A stretch of 64,000 nt of DNA, taken from assembly GCF_014648815.1 (NCBI RefSeq), contig NZ_BMRV01000010.1, positions 124,001-188,000 on the forward strand, written 5' to 3'. The notes below the pieces were generated by a model. The model saw nothing but the letters and a program-made list of their open reading frames with translations, was not told the origin of the DNA and made no database searches. The stretch is from Streptomyces flaveolus. Lineage in GTDB: Bacteria; Actinomycetota; Actinomycetes; Streptomycetales; Streptomycetaceae. A program made the position numbers and the translations under genes. This document shows, piece by piece, positions 63,701-64,000 of the stretch. Numbering within the stretch: position 1 is the first letter of the stretch; the number at the start of each line of letters is the position of its first letter.

Positions 63701-64000
63701 AGTCGTCGCGCAGCAGCGCGGGCAGAGCCGTCACGGGCGGGCTGAGCAACCCGACGGCGAAGGAGTCCCGTTCCAGGAACGTGTGCAGGCGTCCTTCGGT
63801 GCGCAGGGCCTGCGGCAGCCCTTCGACGGCTTCGAGTTCCCCCATGAAGGAGGTCATCAGCACGAGTTGCTCACGGAAGGCCGCATCGGCCCGGACGGCG
63901 GCCCGCATCGCCGGGTTGCGCTCCAGCGCCTCGGCGTAGACGCGCCGCCTGTCGTCCGCGCTCGCCGCGGCGGTGCCGGCCACGGAGAACCACTCGGTGA
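35397..64000 (-). CDS. Giant multidomain toxin-like protein (lonely-Cys family), at least 9,528 aa, 5' end outside window
   Basis: One open frame of more than 28.6 kb, still open at the window edge. The first in-frame start is a GTG at 63983, but five more coding codons precede it (Thr-Glu-Trp-Phe-Ser), so the true start is probably further out. Residue numbers here count from that GTG. Order: helical repeats (1-760); helical/TEP-like region (760-1100); lonely-Cys domain 1 (Cys ~1445) with zinc protease 1 (HELAH ~1845); OmpA-like domain (~2030-2150); cholera-type ADP-ribosyltransferase (~2230-2370); lonely-Cys domain 2 (Cys ~2737) with zinc protease 2 (HEVAH ~3125); Pro/Gly/Asp linker (~3410-3600); beta-rich repeats (~3600-9110); C-terminal tail. 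Cysteine seems almost absent. The domains suggest an exported toxin or predatory/antagonistic protein. The route is inferred to be type VII from its neighbours; nothing in the visible part proves it. Confidence 0.8.
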   Translation of the reverse strand, partial: TEWFSVAGTAAASADDRRRVYAEALERNPAMRAAVRADAAFREQLVLMTSFMGELEAVEGLPQALRTEGRLHTFLERDSFAVGLLSPPVTALPALLRDDSALLRLALASENVSGALLENPELIGHATGHPRLLHALAAHENRVTPAPHWARLFADRAALAALDSPDGLALVKVLASHAELLTDALARDTFLDSLKDTDQLRRHLELSRTSAKEFAKAVRATGEISITRHGIPVPAGPARLAGLVLASPDQVPDFLDQVPPEEREHYREAARQTQHALDQLPNLRTAVRREFGIILAMLQNPELPSTLLKRPGLVEHLADPTRGTLQALHKRPHLTAALRDNGRLYLHFLNERALVNALASPTYDMLADDLARNPEYVRTYALILPGTLAAPSGLNVIRASAAVSAAVVDDPEVVTLLAGSPGLTQKLYDLFYVGEKGLMAEGPAWEAAESTARALVTHKAVLRALADRPELIDALAASPALSRALAQNPRVPQGPGEAAELLANQALLDALNTSPEQAAVLVGDAGLLSLAMRTPALVEAMAGSAPLAALLGRDDVRALLAAQPEVAGDLVRTPDLAKALGALPGLAGALRDHPAVAGRLRANPELLALLRARRPLVSDLAADTPLWRALTRVPALSEALAQSGRVLRQLRRRRTLAGVLASDTVSVEISGGQLQAVLSDDQVVSVLDGRPALAALVLGSPELAQRVLETPDLADGVRALVRGDRLGAVLAAGPGALLAELERMRSVLPAAGAAERATAGATRAERTVPGSGSPAAVAPGTDGPDLKAWVRRVPGLRALERPHPEVLAALVRDEEVVGLLDEAGLVGRVVASPELAALVAAYPDLAEEWQSAPGQMEEFRFGTFLARGGLSWDLERDFAAYVDRLGGLDVSLHGDARGWVRGAVEPAWRAAEAAHRRSQEAEREAREERLSAFRAHLPDTWKPSGVVHYGNGLREESFTAAQQRVLAGLAGGAVEPRERVYGVNQALHAHLDGGSGGVSFAYVLGGDGRVDLLVYGLSTSRPGNGYRWHGNGGAPAAGALPLEAAEDAPQLTASQERVAELDRRRARSTASGSGRTTDAGPKPKPKSTRKGGGPARQGSGVRGAPPGPGQTVPGQSVPGPSALTVDQVRSSLIRSWPNVAGRDFTGRWDTPTLSAPPRTYRLLEESGGPAAPAPVGDPGTVPWPSAPAPYVVHAELAPGTRDRVHVLDAASGEARQLTFAEFAAVVASDPQLWGQDAAAPVLVLVPGALFRDLGLLRAVRDAVGRQVWGHTGRAVLFSDGPQGRLGLGVLRDVVRITGQWITLPRDSGRAAPVPPGRTVAVDGETFDDADVLLRPFADADGRMAGHWSVRQQTFTIGREGRLGVVASATESAHTVLLPDDRGMVRGSEPAVWSGLGPYLLVGHGQPGAVRLQVADGREVVFSGDQVGALLRRRRSFVELFPNRPVVALNCWAATPEPRQGVTFIQDLAHVSSRMVFGATSRVLLSSTTPSHPVGLVANPDGTWGTWRVALPNAQAAAQLDGLAASTGLLGPERPVTSDHRMLMLRIMRVTRDLQTPGAAVQPTVQSVAALARLHRDAASRAGAQAPAAFSKSFVERTVRAAHGWGAERAVTHEDIVHLLDRVVAERPATLEALVGFLRAAPPAPEDRPFQGAALGPDALDSGLVRPPVPVAPTAPVAFVDALLGSQPAELLETLEYLPAGQRRWLARDARFVEGLTSALTDGRLTRSDFARVAARLLVVVPDGVARPASARREAYALVTRVMRDEDVAATLLTGGAAVMVLPADTPLTALSGFQGSGSGFDELGRRYAQLRGATNGQLIAAVPEENLLGEVTTVAGAAPHMADGYSSVTHELAHLVHDALPEADRTLIDEVWRAKRALGGDEPWPDGIRRDRSGREVDNYASTSPDEYFAQVTNTWLGTNTGTDEATGRPRENGAAYVHGNPRDRKLLTLLRRLYGENPGATHDAPANPVAATAADNAVYEAFGDAMELTGQGERQVSGPPAGTAPLPTAAGDTTGGLRGAPPVNAPRRAYTDPDGLRAFLAHHAVPATGVAFDEKSKTPGEGQQRHLRAYAQRLAHELRAWREQGDGTLPTVVVTGHGNGRNAQATGLQRAQAVADVLATALPREVRGSDGPRFRVESAARELPARGLLAGSEAERRRSAVVRLERPAIVSAEPEEEAPDTGASDVVEWFARRNVGIEGSAGHLAALSSPGQRTYSHRPDPASAATPVVPVDLGRLRSGGAGPIRYRTDRSLLFRWERNRGWSTYQDVFRDGLAPRSTDVPTLDEYKSANTPSVWVSTTRSATAQYPEWGMDLRYLIDAPGGVDVQATLPDSPLAALEEEVAFPGGIRPEFIVGVEVAEGVEMDPGTGVYASEVYFVPNPFYDPSAADRTGTGLRGAPPAPGELPRTAGVPSLGQVRSSALTFGAEPVGRDFTDQWQAPRVAEMPPVYRMLTWTGNEDEYHPDGAPLALPALRRAPYLVHADLAPGSADRIRVLSRESGDERQLTFGQFAELLASDPNLTRLDPDIPVLVLVPEGLSANLSLLRAVRDALGRSVWGHTGRAMLYQDGTDGPVRIGVPVERGRMTGQWLTLTRGVEEPVPVPGPITSVDGEEFAPEQLVLRALADEEGGFAGYWSLLEEQFAARFEANVRPALRTEVFEHVPMPLEGGLATGVSSVPWASHGAQLYTLVAHGLPGVVGLHTTDGRTVRFSGEQTGRLLRRRRSFIGSRMQSAVERPVVGLVCFAAAPPEGPGETATFIQDLANVLDQAVFGANANVFVADEAPWLGVGDDPTTGEHRTWKLALPEPHGPELDQLVHASGLLPARQPVSADDRRSMIQVLRTDTDLHGLSARDPQRLRHLARLARLNRDVSRSLGRSRPFDAALIEDLVRLTGGRPRQTDAEFRALFEALYAGDRAAPASVPAARSAAPNLGRRTGGQPDAAIAVTTGEAAADPPAVRPEDADELLITLPGMTERARAALLMTLPYAQRRWLAAQRSLVLDLRAKLSPQEFSLTAARLMVDVPADVSRPASARQAAERQLARMLQDPATTVRLLTGGARVLVLPKDARLTDTSAFRHFPHGPGEPHSVDWSEIRGAHEGMTAGIGEENLLGERTSVGPEEHYADGYSSFTHEVAHLLHHNLEESDRRLITRTYQDLLAEDAEESVRGVPVELMVPRWPDGVRYARRPGSEEGADVPQNYSSLDEREFFAQLANSYLDTNHGDDPRTGGPRNNGPAWVRENVPALVPLLERLFGAAPAGPRDGRANPVAAVRAEDAMYSGLREFLVGVDEAPAEAVTVGSARELAEAVERTVPGFLGREGLSSDQAVRSWLAKEATAEDVPEDVEAFSPDTVVSLWELKAAGVALTASLQARATLSGGLPVSSLTPLDRTRLALYSGGEWSPDLGRTAVAVATRLLRRPALVPAGPDTGTARTAPARTVPAGTGQARTTAPQSRDAGATADGQGSGPAVRLDHGRWAPAAARPVAPVVSTAGDGEPPLAGPRDGGARPQTPVQDPAAPGPDSTPRPQDPARPEDDVRPGDGDVPPRDGDARPGGGAPKGDDSPGDGPGDDGPGDSGPGGGRGDGGPGDGGPGDGGAVSSPPAPAAEPLNKDQRQDLADQELVFAPPAYATDAGFRQGIGAESMELVNPDVLRMLRIQVADMLPDRLRAQAARALDEHLSPVRLPHSLRQAAGDALVLQVGRGGEAFELTIGLRLGDWIQVTNPRGELLLDEEDFAHLQRRPGVSREVRPQLITDRRATTVSVRSTMNTVDQEATLSQGLSVVGGLLSSIGNAVRGVWSGHATTSTTTAGVTALSSRGSKGTSYRGVDFLTDVGLAVTVRRPGAKTQRRHDVVEHALLVRYSREVTRSLPRSEVGTSHATSQAWAGRTGGHEASTAALLADLPGDVIALGSDYEPDDEDSGSRVGGTGPASRSSESGEVTVRSGTEAGNSEDGEDQPWSPDDLPVVPDLSPWAVTIPRLSRIEVLSGAGAVRRAVFEAVDPALTRPGSESAAELTAFTSVQSLLTGLHDAAGGAFQSPVVFDGGTRDRVTLRAVFADPEVVVASDHFSHMEVEDAYVAFTGTATTGRDRLDFGDTISGALNIGDSAQVRAGLTVSGNRTVGYTRPGQSVGAGLGQKVNLTHEETSLVRLAGQVTVESARGKRSAAAVTVQLRVLTADLPLLGVAQAHDAHGNGHDHDSERLARTAERHLTIPEVFTDWLPVTFWVGDLDAPGLNDVLDDALRLVRANFDGYLPPVSLPVAADIADASDDEAMRPTTKDGLEQFGNHTKLVGALGPEGVPQLLHAMVNGGHTVVLTKSTPRGPEQVLVTVHATFDPADFRYRRSLQGEMETFQQAFNDLTVTTDRSTVVGLGGDFSAGTRQPLGGLSGLWGNVTGGLNATRSSVEHSGVLARRTTGLVQEWLAEFTGSVTFRVSVRQDLRPGAAAPGAQEDPDTGADTDVLRMPGSYPLRDLTGTLPVSVPVPVPVPESESGAQPRVLDSEPVTVTTRLIAPEDLLQERVGDGRTEWVPNVETVQEPSGGVRRAVREAIGGDLTWRPEPDAWVPHESLHTVAVGRALSAVEEALAELGVTRLDPTDHAALRALLHGLPARLRDFHGAHHPLWEPANSLGRTWWGGTQRVSVSLRATIEEAAFIGASGNSFVFGVSGETARVGRSTTASNRQLAGGVGTEAMFRAGSRDSVRLTPGLRLGRDTPATHSTERSGRADSIAIAVTDHVLARTSVRLDFQVTRWTDTPLPVTAENALHTGRHAQRSVSRQLTVPGILLTAADEAVRLGLLPPDHPQASAAPGQEDAESERIYPPSSVLRNDGLDLAFARQVPDLGRFVREEVAPVLEREFGRSYAEAAAGPLRLLSSPTGTAALLRALLTGVTIAVPHRTPVATSMMEITFRASLGEPSPAGPTAARFYADRANVLIETAHRALQSVSTRSAQITGTHTVATTSPFNLNRDAITTGTLAGTTTDRTRQSRRDEHWEVAVLRHKGIPLLQSDHDLNVEVTVKLSSALTSGLPGAASLLGPVAPAAGPVMGRSRRLTIGPEALPGLRLAYPGEIAEAAPTSPVERSSTTEHAPTTKPFGVRFAPGLLRDAVLGSLGDLRGLREAAESLFTGRHPLDGVSPAANSWQGGLFAVRSRIETVFSDAYLSQWIWQALQDGVEHQLTIPGAAFDVTGTLRVTAHATGFHHSDVVLDSRVRRRIHRSATKAWGDRDAARAVRATASARITQQLDAPTAGTPTAGTHNVFEGLGLVGQTQGRRGAETSGDRLMAESGEKASGLEFARLHADEIQWHLEWHAENVLPVEHGTLPGRLLDFMRRPVRDVVHTVTGEAMTLYVPLDKRQQFLDLHLADGTDRSEADSGRRASADAELPDSGPVPPRTPSPARPATVSEATAPAAEAARDASVPGPPAGPGPRSAAPHAIRLRRLRRNGPDTAAGAPASGPVAPDAVPGTLAGPSEPLARTGESGQTGETGQAGDVPSAPAPQHPWYLDRGALGEMTVHRAPRQADVPEEPLHAIAGAVPVPELRDDIRAAVRAMLGTTDPKEWKELLLKGRLLVSRDRLVWIRPALRQVRPEPAAGEPERPVRAYEVGFASTKAGGASERSRGGGWDSKLFSAFNLASAAASAVVPGLPFFGGAVSRTSTAEWGRNVISGRKLFVDGSSRFDADLGFRVYVDGFEHSSAVTVPVALGVSVPTAYTASRTLPPEPPAPSPVEDGGSARRTAPPRPILNALDPGPVIAELQRELLAAGLDAAAVADVVRRTQVQVNEQSARNRTHWWMTTGDVGTRITAAAATVRRGPVALRAARAAMDRALRTGAQDAGLSPSHVEEVGGLLQTAVERVHATHGFPGVQGLRDRVGPTLRAALEGRGLAPETAGRITDAVWAAGTAAAGRRPAALPPSFSGHPTVRLSIASARLVGVTAGVKVRDDLGSGRSAAISRDVASSAVYGIGFNMFGLTDGFSNDFTDSEATGLAVGQSGPSSRSGKGVAPFLGLSYHPSRSTGMSLATQAVNHYVLNEQGDHARYDVSMELEVDFASTSHPALGTVRGRVVGEVGVPMGADGRGARQFEQSVGVVVRREQPLVPVREQPNVMRLLRLAGLPSRPPEAAPAPRPAELDEPLPPQPGEPPHLAARRGPGFAVLLSLPGAEQVVDHFGTRLRALAARPGTGRVDWSSVDRELSVFFGVPALSTDLAQLMHGYSHEVTLGGRKVRLAVRAHLRERLDNREAAGSMTLNARTTTGQTFTSHRGVRWTGEASLGGGARVSLGGVMRLQAGGIRLHGSRGRGATQKLTGNNKHYNRMETSGPIDRSLYRVIWQAGIDDTTAYFGEDGSTTAEIALSREHVPAAPVTADEVAAMRDGTVTRGPRPEDGSPRLALHQAGTAGMYPAFAAMPQLTRLVAELYAEVNRLPRDWAANPANWPADLLDLTSPRSLDAHFAELVGDEGWKVLLTTRQGRKQEVRLRLRVPEPRRLPEAADRVEIEHYLQAKTAAGAELSRESGVGVSGGVGPQARLGDDHGGGTTGRITALAEAEFGRSWSTGQGTDFGSVEISRSTYDGAWRILLDADVEAVAVSWRGGDRRQAAGSTTAVGALDLLLARRRAEDLGLLPAPPDEDLTPRAYLDSGLLATAAHPEVLRADGVLPSVLDRLRRRGVLRGGDDDPHRDLLRRQLRAFLSSENLQTEFTGLVGGKDRWRVFPLARFGGGTDYLVVRVTVSEVEPAHSHRRRPEVRLTLRGEGVSGDSTEQSVSAHGGGGAIVRARVGTGGAYGGLGMGASYRTGRKETQENSRTVLDIHRGSTRDSSVEFEHQVRFRVELGQTSELPEFLAAASRGLRRTVMGVGSLLGREAGAARLWYGKKRWDWYDDGSAQQVWGAVRLLVPAHLTTEASAALVSPVAAPSLGDGPRWDSGNTAVAPLPKEFLDQFHPWDVPAAAAVQRWAKLAALPSRTAPDLGRDRVWEVPGIDFTTPEGQSYELRTSGNVLRPRIDQLLNGTYRVPVGDREVTVRFVLTGARVLAKGAAFKARRYQQHDDAPKRAAGRFGGWEFEFGPEAGGSTGEHHEDHLVERFHGEFETGTGEERSGEISQVDEKNQEASRKFDYYSLGLDVIVQGPVRTLRVSVPDGLVGMLPVDADGNLAGGLTDLLPDLFGPAAAEVAGEAGEAVGETGAAVPAEASAAGAAEPAEGPPVESLMQRSRTVWHEDRRLAVALPGVTAAELGIGPAAMERLPDLLPPAAVVVLGAHDGDGRLTVDGLPVRTDALAALLNATVPGLSPLLIGAGADRHAAELAAALGTPVLASARGLALDPAAGTLGEVAPPAAVDARESGFRLFDAEHPDGVPAFATRSTDPWEEPARSGQTTDTAASAAETVDTDAAPSGGASDTATPPAPGTETSEPRPADRPAALGPVYVSPWGEPVEVDPAARTIGIPRAGLPHLPEVIRTLRRLAEEAGHSVPQALWDALPQRLLSNYRYMVPPTADAVDGLMVPLGGVEALITLDPQDPRGVREPAGLYDGRTARTAVDGTPGTGPANTPGRVTEPGAGRGTPGRGSRPGDRTVLETIPEEGPLELVPDEPADGRFRANEAVNSSYLTGAFVRSHSGPTGATRGALTMSYGIGVAPGVFQVLRAGLGVSGTANASRRSTNWVGDAEGGHVLSAKSDSRMIAYRARWTVRLRTAADRDWTDIEATRVETADDRRLLLYLPEHYLEQAPRQVTAVGTGGLEHRLPAMYHASGLTGLPVLFDRISAAVRAQGLALPVGGVTRQELLQKLWNLESHLDAALDPERGYPFTLHDEYGRPAATVRVHTRRRPGAVRVGTTSDKAPIENVRTAIDGTGGSHTLSNSTTVSLPVELNLVPTPFQDPALGLGISGSLALTWSNSDTVSAGRTGLWVVVPRHVGPTNAYLLEFTHSAVSAVRGHEPVGTPEVPGEGVVRVPQREALRHGLPVDEEALSATPVTAADRAAGRVPEPAERTVTVHEGPTGRLVRYAADLLPGTGRRPGDPAHLDAPAFVREGRGIGMGVVEVREETGRRLYGQTARELRRLGFLPPDATVPLTGGGHWWANAHVRDVQVKNDEALRKFFSSRGLDSWHDSLHQEPGMRLVLDLPRGALGIDADHDAVLITLRAQPSEGLAPRFEGTTEDMAAVNLSMGMDTAGMSSGVARKLTLGLNFKARLHQLKGASTGVEASVSAGRSDGVSFLVNHPELLELTGLLRRFTLFSDYTVTLELQHSGAAGRVRPGARDPQPIRLLRQEAIAYLPPIDEPPAPPVPWTRPTPASVLDRAVIFHVDASGLHGAAARAMGELVSGPQSGAVQELASFTGTMQIRSHLKAVMGRRYTTDQFFTSGFFRDSHGAVDISGQMGPSSFAGVTQDPFVLGAITLWMSQTNSSASTSRGIRAVPADLSVGGATPDGDGSLQGGADASWSRQWNRSASSGRTGAKEEIKLSFTRAYLFRTSVDYEVTGRLEKHAKLVPDSYASHNERVAGRTMLYLLAEPEALEQYAAGHVPVADEQLVDVLNRWYAGQVRLSGDTVAGVLARWAGQVPDPHGPRPLTAADQAAADALDELTVSRPELAALLARLHDNGALPVADRQIRADFGARFGLELRDPEGGLFPGTGLPEYLTRRDPGGRFLGHSGIHSVTFERGYGSVYDIVREQVDRTAPGLLAAQSDMWTGDGRRIGRVQGSVNALQAMLTDPSWEDLLSPNGQTVYLVNPIGWLLADIVRINLRATLDSEPEVFGFRPRAGLEVYGHGYVSTGTGTSRDTALGVSAGKFGGGGPNSSASGSLAVGEARHQGVSQAGTATTEQTVYSWNGLYLLRADHTVTVEVTRLDMAGRPLNNLLAGWYRNLDPTRSAPAVNSVRGRMELQVPRGLAEFRPSNGRKPAHDPRPLPALPGDAYITGALLDDGLPAALELMTRMFGPRADGARTRTNAGIHQVMNRQQIVGHLAEASAGRRYLLTDMLFVPGDPSRHAKLWLTGDLFDLEVVGPVEGTGAGRYTKHQSGTTSSSGTDHWRPTVSTGVSGSGTLHVPDPAQSAPGQSLPPSTGGGDTGASRTTGSGTADAGTENYRREQHIKQQGRVFLIVLHGRYRLEAELVEEGPLGAGSRTRLLRSDAFSGDVYAELYEPEVEELLARQAAQPLPRATEADAEAAGAKLARAPRYDLADIVVAVAGDPGITAERLHQSVARRIRSASWAAAAQAAGARSRTPFRPARPRTDGSFDAVVLTLDRARLADLPHRAVLRWAVDTLRVDLDAARTAAPDHPAPEALERYRRMLDDGRVPRESGRPRDQFVADVVREVDEARRGLTGEGAAPARFPDAVPASVEAVDRLVQGIAHELDVPVRAEILEPDGSVSHLRPLPSGRVEHVRVVAVTEGGPVPFEVFEHIEGDSGAADPETAVVPTWAYEEAATPYLLASRPAADGGPAEFDETALASLLADGSALAGIGRDSSLVLLSGTAGEGDGELAQRMADLTGRRVWASSRPVGLDSARDGTPRITYTDRPDAPGDGDDWAVREPRRPDQRPRGSGPRHGDG
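36700..53170 (-). other. Giant protein: about 5,500 residues of degenerate beta-rich repeat modules
   Basis: Residues ~3,605-9,095. The same order of elements recurs: a Gly/Ser/Thr-rich strand zone, a strand phrase of the type YLLRADHTVTVEV (also VLARTSVRLDFQVTRW, YLFRTSVDYEVTGRL, YLLEFTHSAVSAV), and a helix ending LG-LLPP. The LG-LLPP phrase appears at 49,600-49,640 (LGLLPPDHPQ), 44,140-44,180 (LGLLPAPPDE) and 39,841-39,880 (LGFLPPDATVP). I estimate roughly eight modules of variable length, but a dot-plot is needed for a real count. I do not recognise the family. Long beta-rich arrays are typical of stalks, adhesins or pore-forming parts of toxins. Confidence 0.6.
50551..50574 (-). repeat. 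In-frame (GGTACG)4 microsatellite inside the giant gene
   Basis: Four perfect hexamers coding Pro-Val dipeptides (PVSVPVPVPVPES). Copy-number change would keep the frame. Confidence 0.6.
53200..53760 (-). repeat. Giant protein: Pro/Gly/Asp-rich linker with 15-bp tandem repeats
   Basis: Low-complexity linker, residues ~3,408-3,595. At 53224-53268 a 15-bp unit (CCGTCGCCCGGGCCG) is repeated three times, the third copy diverged, followed by shorter decayed copies. It codes Gly-Asp-Gly-Gly-Pro repeats. The linker separates the enzyme-bearing N-terminal part from the beta-rich repeat part. Confidence 0.75.
54170..55080 (-). other. Giant protein: anthrax lethal factor-like zinc protease domain, copy 2
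   Basis: Residues ~2,968-3,272. YADGYSSFTHEVAHLLHHNL has HExxH at ~3,125-3,129. A glutamate in LDEREFFAQLANSYLDTN (~3,200) fits the third zinc ligand. Copy 2 carries an insertion of about 18 residues between these motifs relative to copy 1 (75 against 57 residues). The residues needed for catalysis look intact. Confidence 0.7.
55500..56770 (-). other. Giant protein: lonely-Cys domain, copy 2
   Basis: Residues ~2,405-2,828. It parallels copy 1: GLRGAPPAPG linker, VRSSALTFGAEPVGRDF, YLVHADLAPGSADRIRVL, the lone cysteine in RPVVGLVCFAAAPP (~2,737), then TFIQDLANVLDQAVFGAN. It sits about 1,290 residues after copy 1. Confidence 0.6.
56880..57290 (-). other. Giant protein: cholera/pertussis-type ADP-ribosyltransferase domain
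   Basis: Residues ~2,230-2,370. All three signatures of the R-S-E class are present in order. IRYRTDRS has the NAD-binding Arg at ~2,243. VFRDGLAPR is followed by VWVSTTRSA (STS-type motif, ~2,293). EEEVAFPGGI (~2,334) corresponds to EQEVSALGGI of heat-labile enterotoxin, with the catalytic Glu at ~2,336. YLIDAPGGVDV lies between the last two. Catalytic competence is likely; the target is unknown. Confidence 0.75.
57530..57920 (-). other. Giant protein: OmpA-like domain
   Basis: Residues ~2,022-2,150. PTVVVTGHGNGRNAQ followed by LQRAQAVADVLATALP resembles the OmpA C-terminal peptidoglycan-binding fold (VTGHTD...R..AV...L). The Asp of TGHTD, which contacts diaminopimelate, is replaced (TGHGN), so cell-wall binding is uncertain. 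Confidence 0.5.
58030..58960 (-). other. Giant protein: anthrax lethal factor-like zinc protease domain, copy 1
   Basis: Residues ~1,675-1,985. The motif ADGYSSVTHELAHLVHDALP has HExxH at ~1,845-1,849. A downstream glutamate in SPDEYFAQVTNTWLGTN (~1,902), 57 residues later, fits the third ligand of the lethal factor-type (gluzincin) fold. EENLLGEV precedes it. All catalytic residues appear intact. Confidence 0.7.
59440..60660 (-). other. Giant protein: lonely-Cys domain, copy 1
   Basis: Residues ~1,109-1,515. It begins after a GVRGAPPGPG linker with VRSSLIRSWPNVAGRDFTGRW and contains YVVHAELAPGTRDRVHVLD. Its single cysteine is in PVVALNCWAATP (~1,445), followed by TFIQDLAHVSSRMVFGA. The layout (strand, HG in VGHGQPGAVRL, then strand-Cys) recalls caspase/C80-like cysteine peptidases, which is inference. 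Confidence 0.6.
61700..63950 (-). other. Giant protein: N-terminal alpha-helical repeat region
   Basis: Residues ~12-760 repeat a degenerate unit of about 20-30 residues built on phrases like NPELLALL, SPELAQRV, HPAVAGRL and TPDLAKAL. This is a solenoid-like all-helical pattern ending near LLAELERMRSVLPAAG. I do not recognise a named family; it could be a binding scaffold or part of the secretion-recognition region. Confidence 0.6.

Noticed and set aside
63981..63983. GTG as the true start of the giant gene
   Set aside because: The frame continues upstream to the window edge with protein-like residues and no stop, and no ribosome site can be assessed. It is treated as partial instead.

Overview
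The window is high-GC actinobacterial chromosome, almost certainly from a Streptomyces. It has strong GC bias at third codon positions, frequent GTG starts, GGAGG-type ribosome binding sites, a DtxR/IdeR-type iron box, F420-type and DUF574-type genes, and an alditol oxidase very like the one known from S. coelicolor. I saw no rRNA, tRNA, CRISPR array, integrase or transposase.

Left part (1-24,941): ordinary housekeeping and accessory genes. In order these are a fused SecDF export subunit; a GntR/FCD regulator; a divergent iron-box-controlled FhuF-like iron reductase; a DUF2637 membrane protein; an anti-sigma-type ATPase; and a PP2C-like protein lacking key aspartates, followed on the same strand by a pyruvate oxidase-type TPP enzyme. 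Next come a TrmB/LuxR-like regulator and a DUF456 protein. A DNA-repair/ribosome cluster follows (an overlooked 23-codon ORF, rsgA, ada-alkA and ogt, all co-directional), then a sigma-like/zinc-finger/transmembrane/CBM2 fusion, a radical SAM protein with unusual cysteine spacing, and an alditol oxidase. The rest are a deazaflavin-type nitroreductase divergent from a TetR regulator, a DUF574/PEP-mutase-like/DinB cluster, a small membrane protein and a homocysteine methyltransferase.

Middle part (24,942-35,324): a large AAA-type LuxR regulator, then a compact gene set that appears to serve the giant gene. A protein joining a right-handed beta-helix to two CbxX/EccA-type AAA+ domains overlaps by 4 nt a 952-aa protein ending in an ADP-ribosyltransferase-like but degenerate domain. 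Divergent from them is an SseB-like protein of the kind annotated as type VII secretion-associated.

Right part (35,397-64,000): one uninterrupted reading frame on the minus strand, at least 9,528 codons, running off the window edge. Read from its visible N-terminal end it has an alpha-helical repeat region; a lonely-Cys-type domain and an anthrax lethal factor-like zinc protease domain (HELAH); an OmpA-like domain; a cholera/pertussis-type ADP-ribosyltransferase domain (YRTD, STT, EEE); a second lonely-Cys plus zinc protease module (HEVAH); a Gly/Asp/Pro linker; then about 5,500 residues of degenerate, beta-rich repeats. My working view is a giant multi-enzyme toxin-like protein with its own chaperone/secretion partners, possibly exported by a type VII (ESX) apparatus. 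Its N-terminus and any WXG100 or ESX core genes would lie beyond position 64,000.
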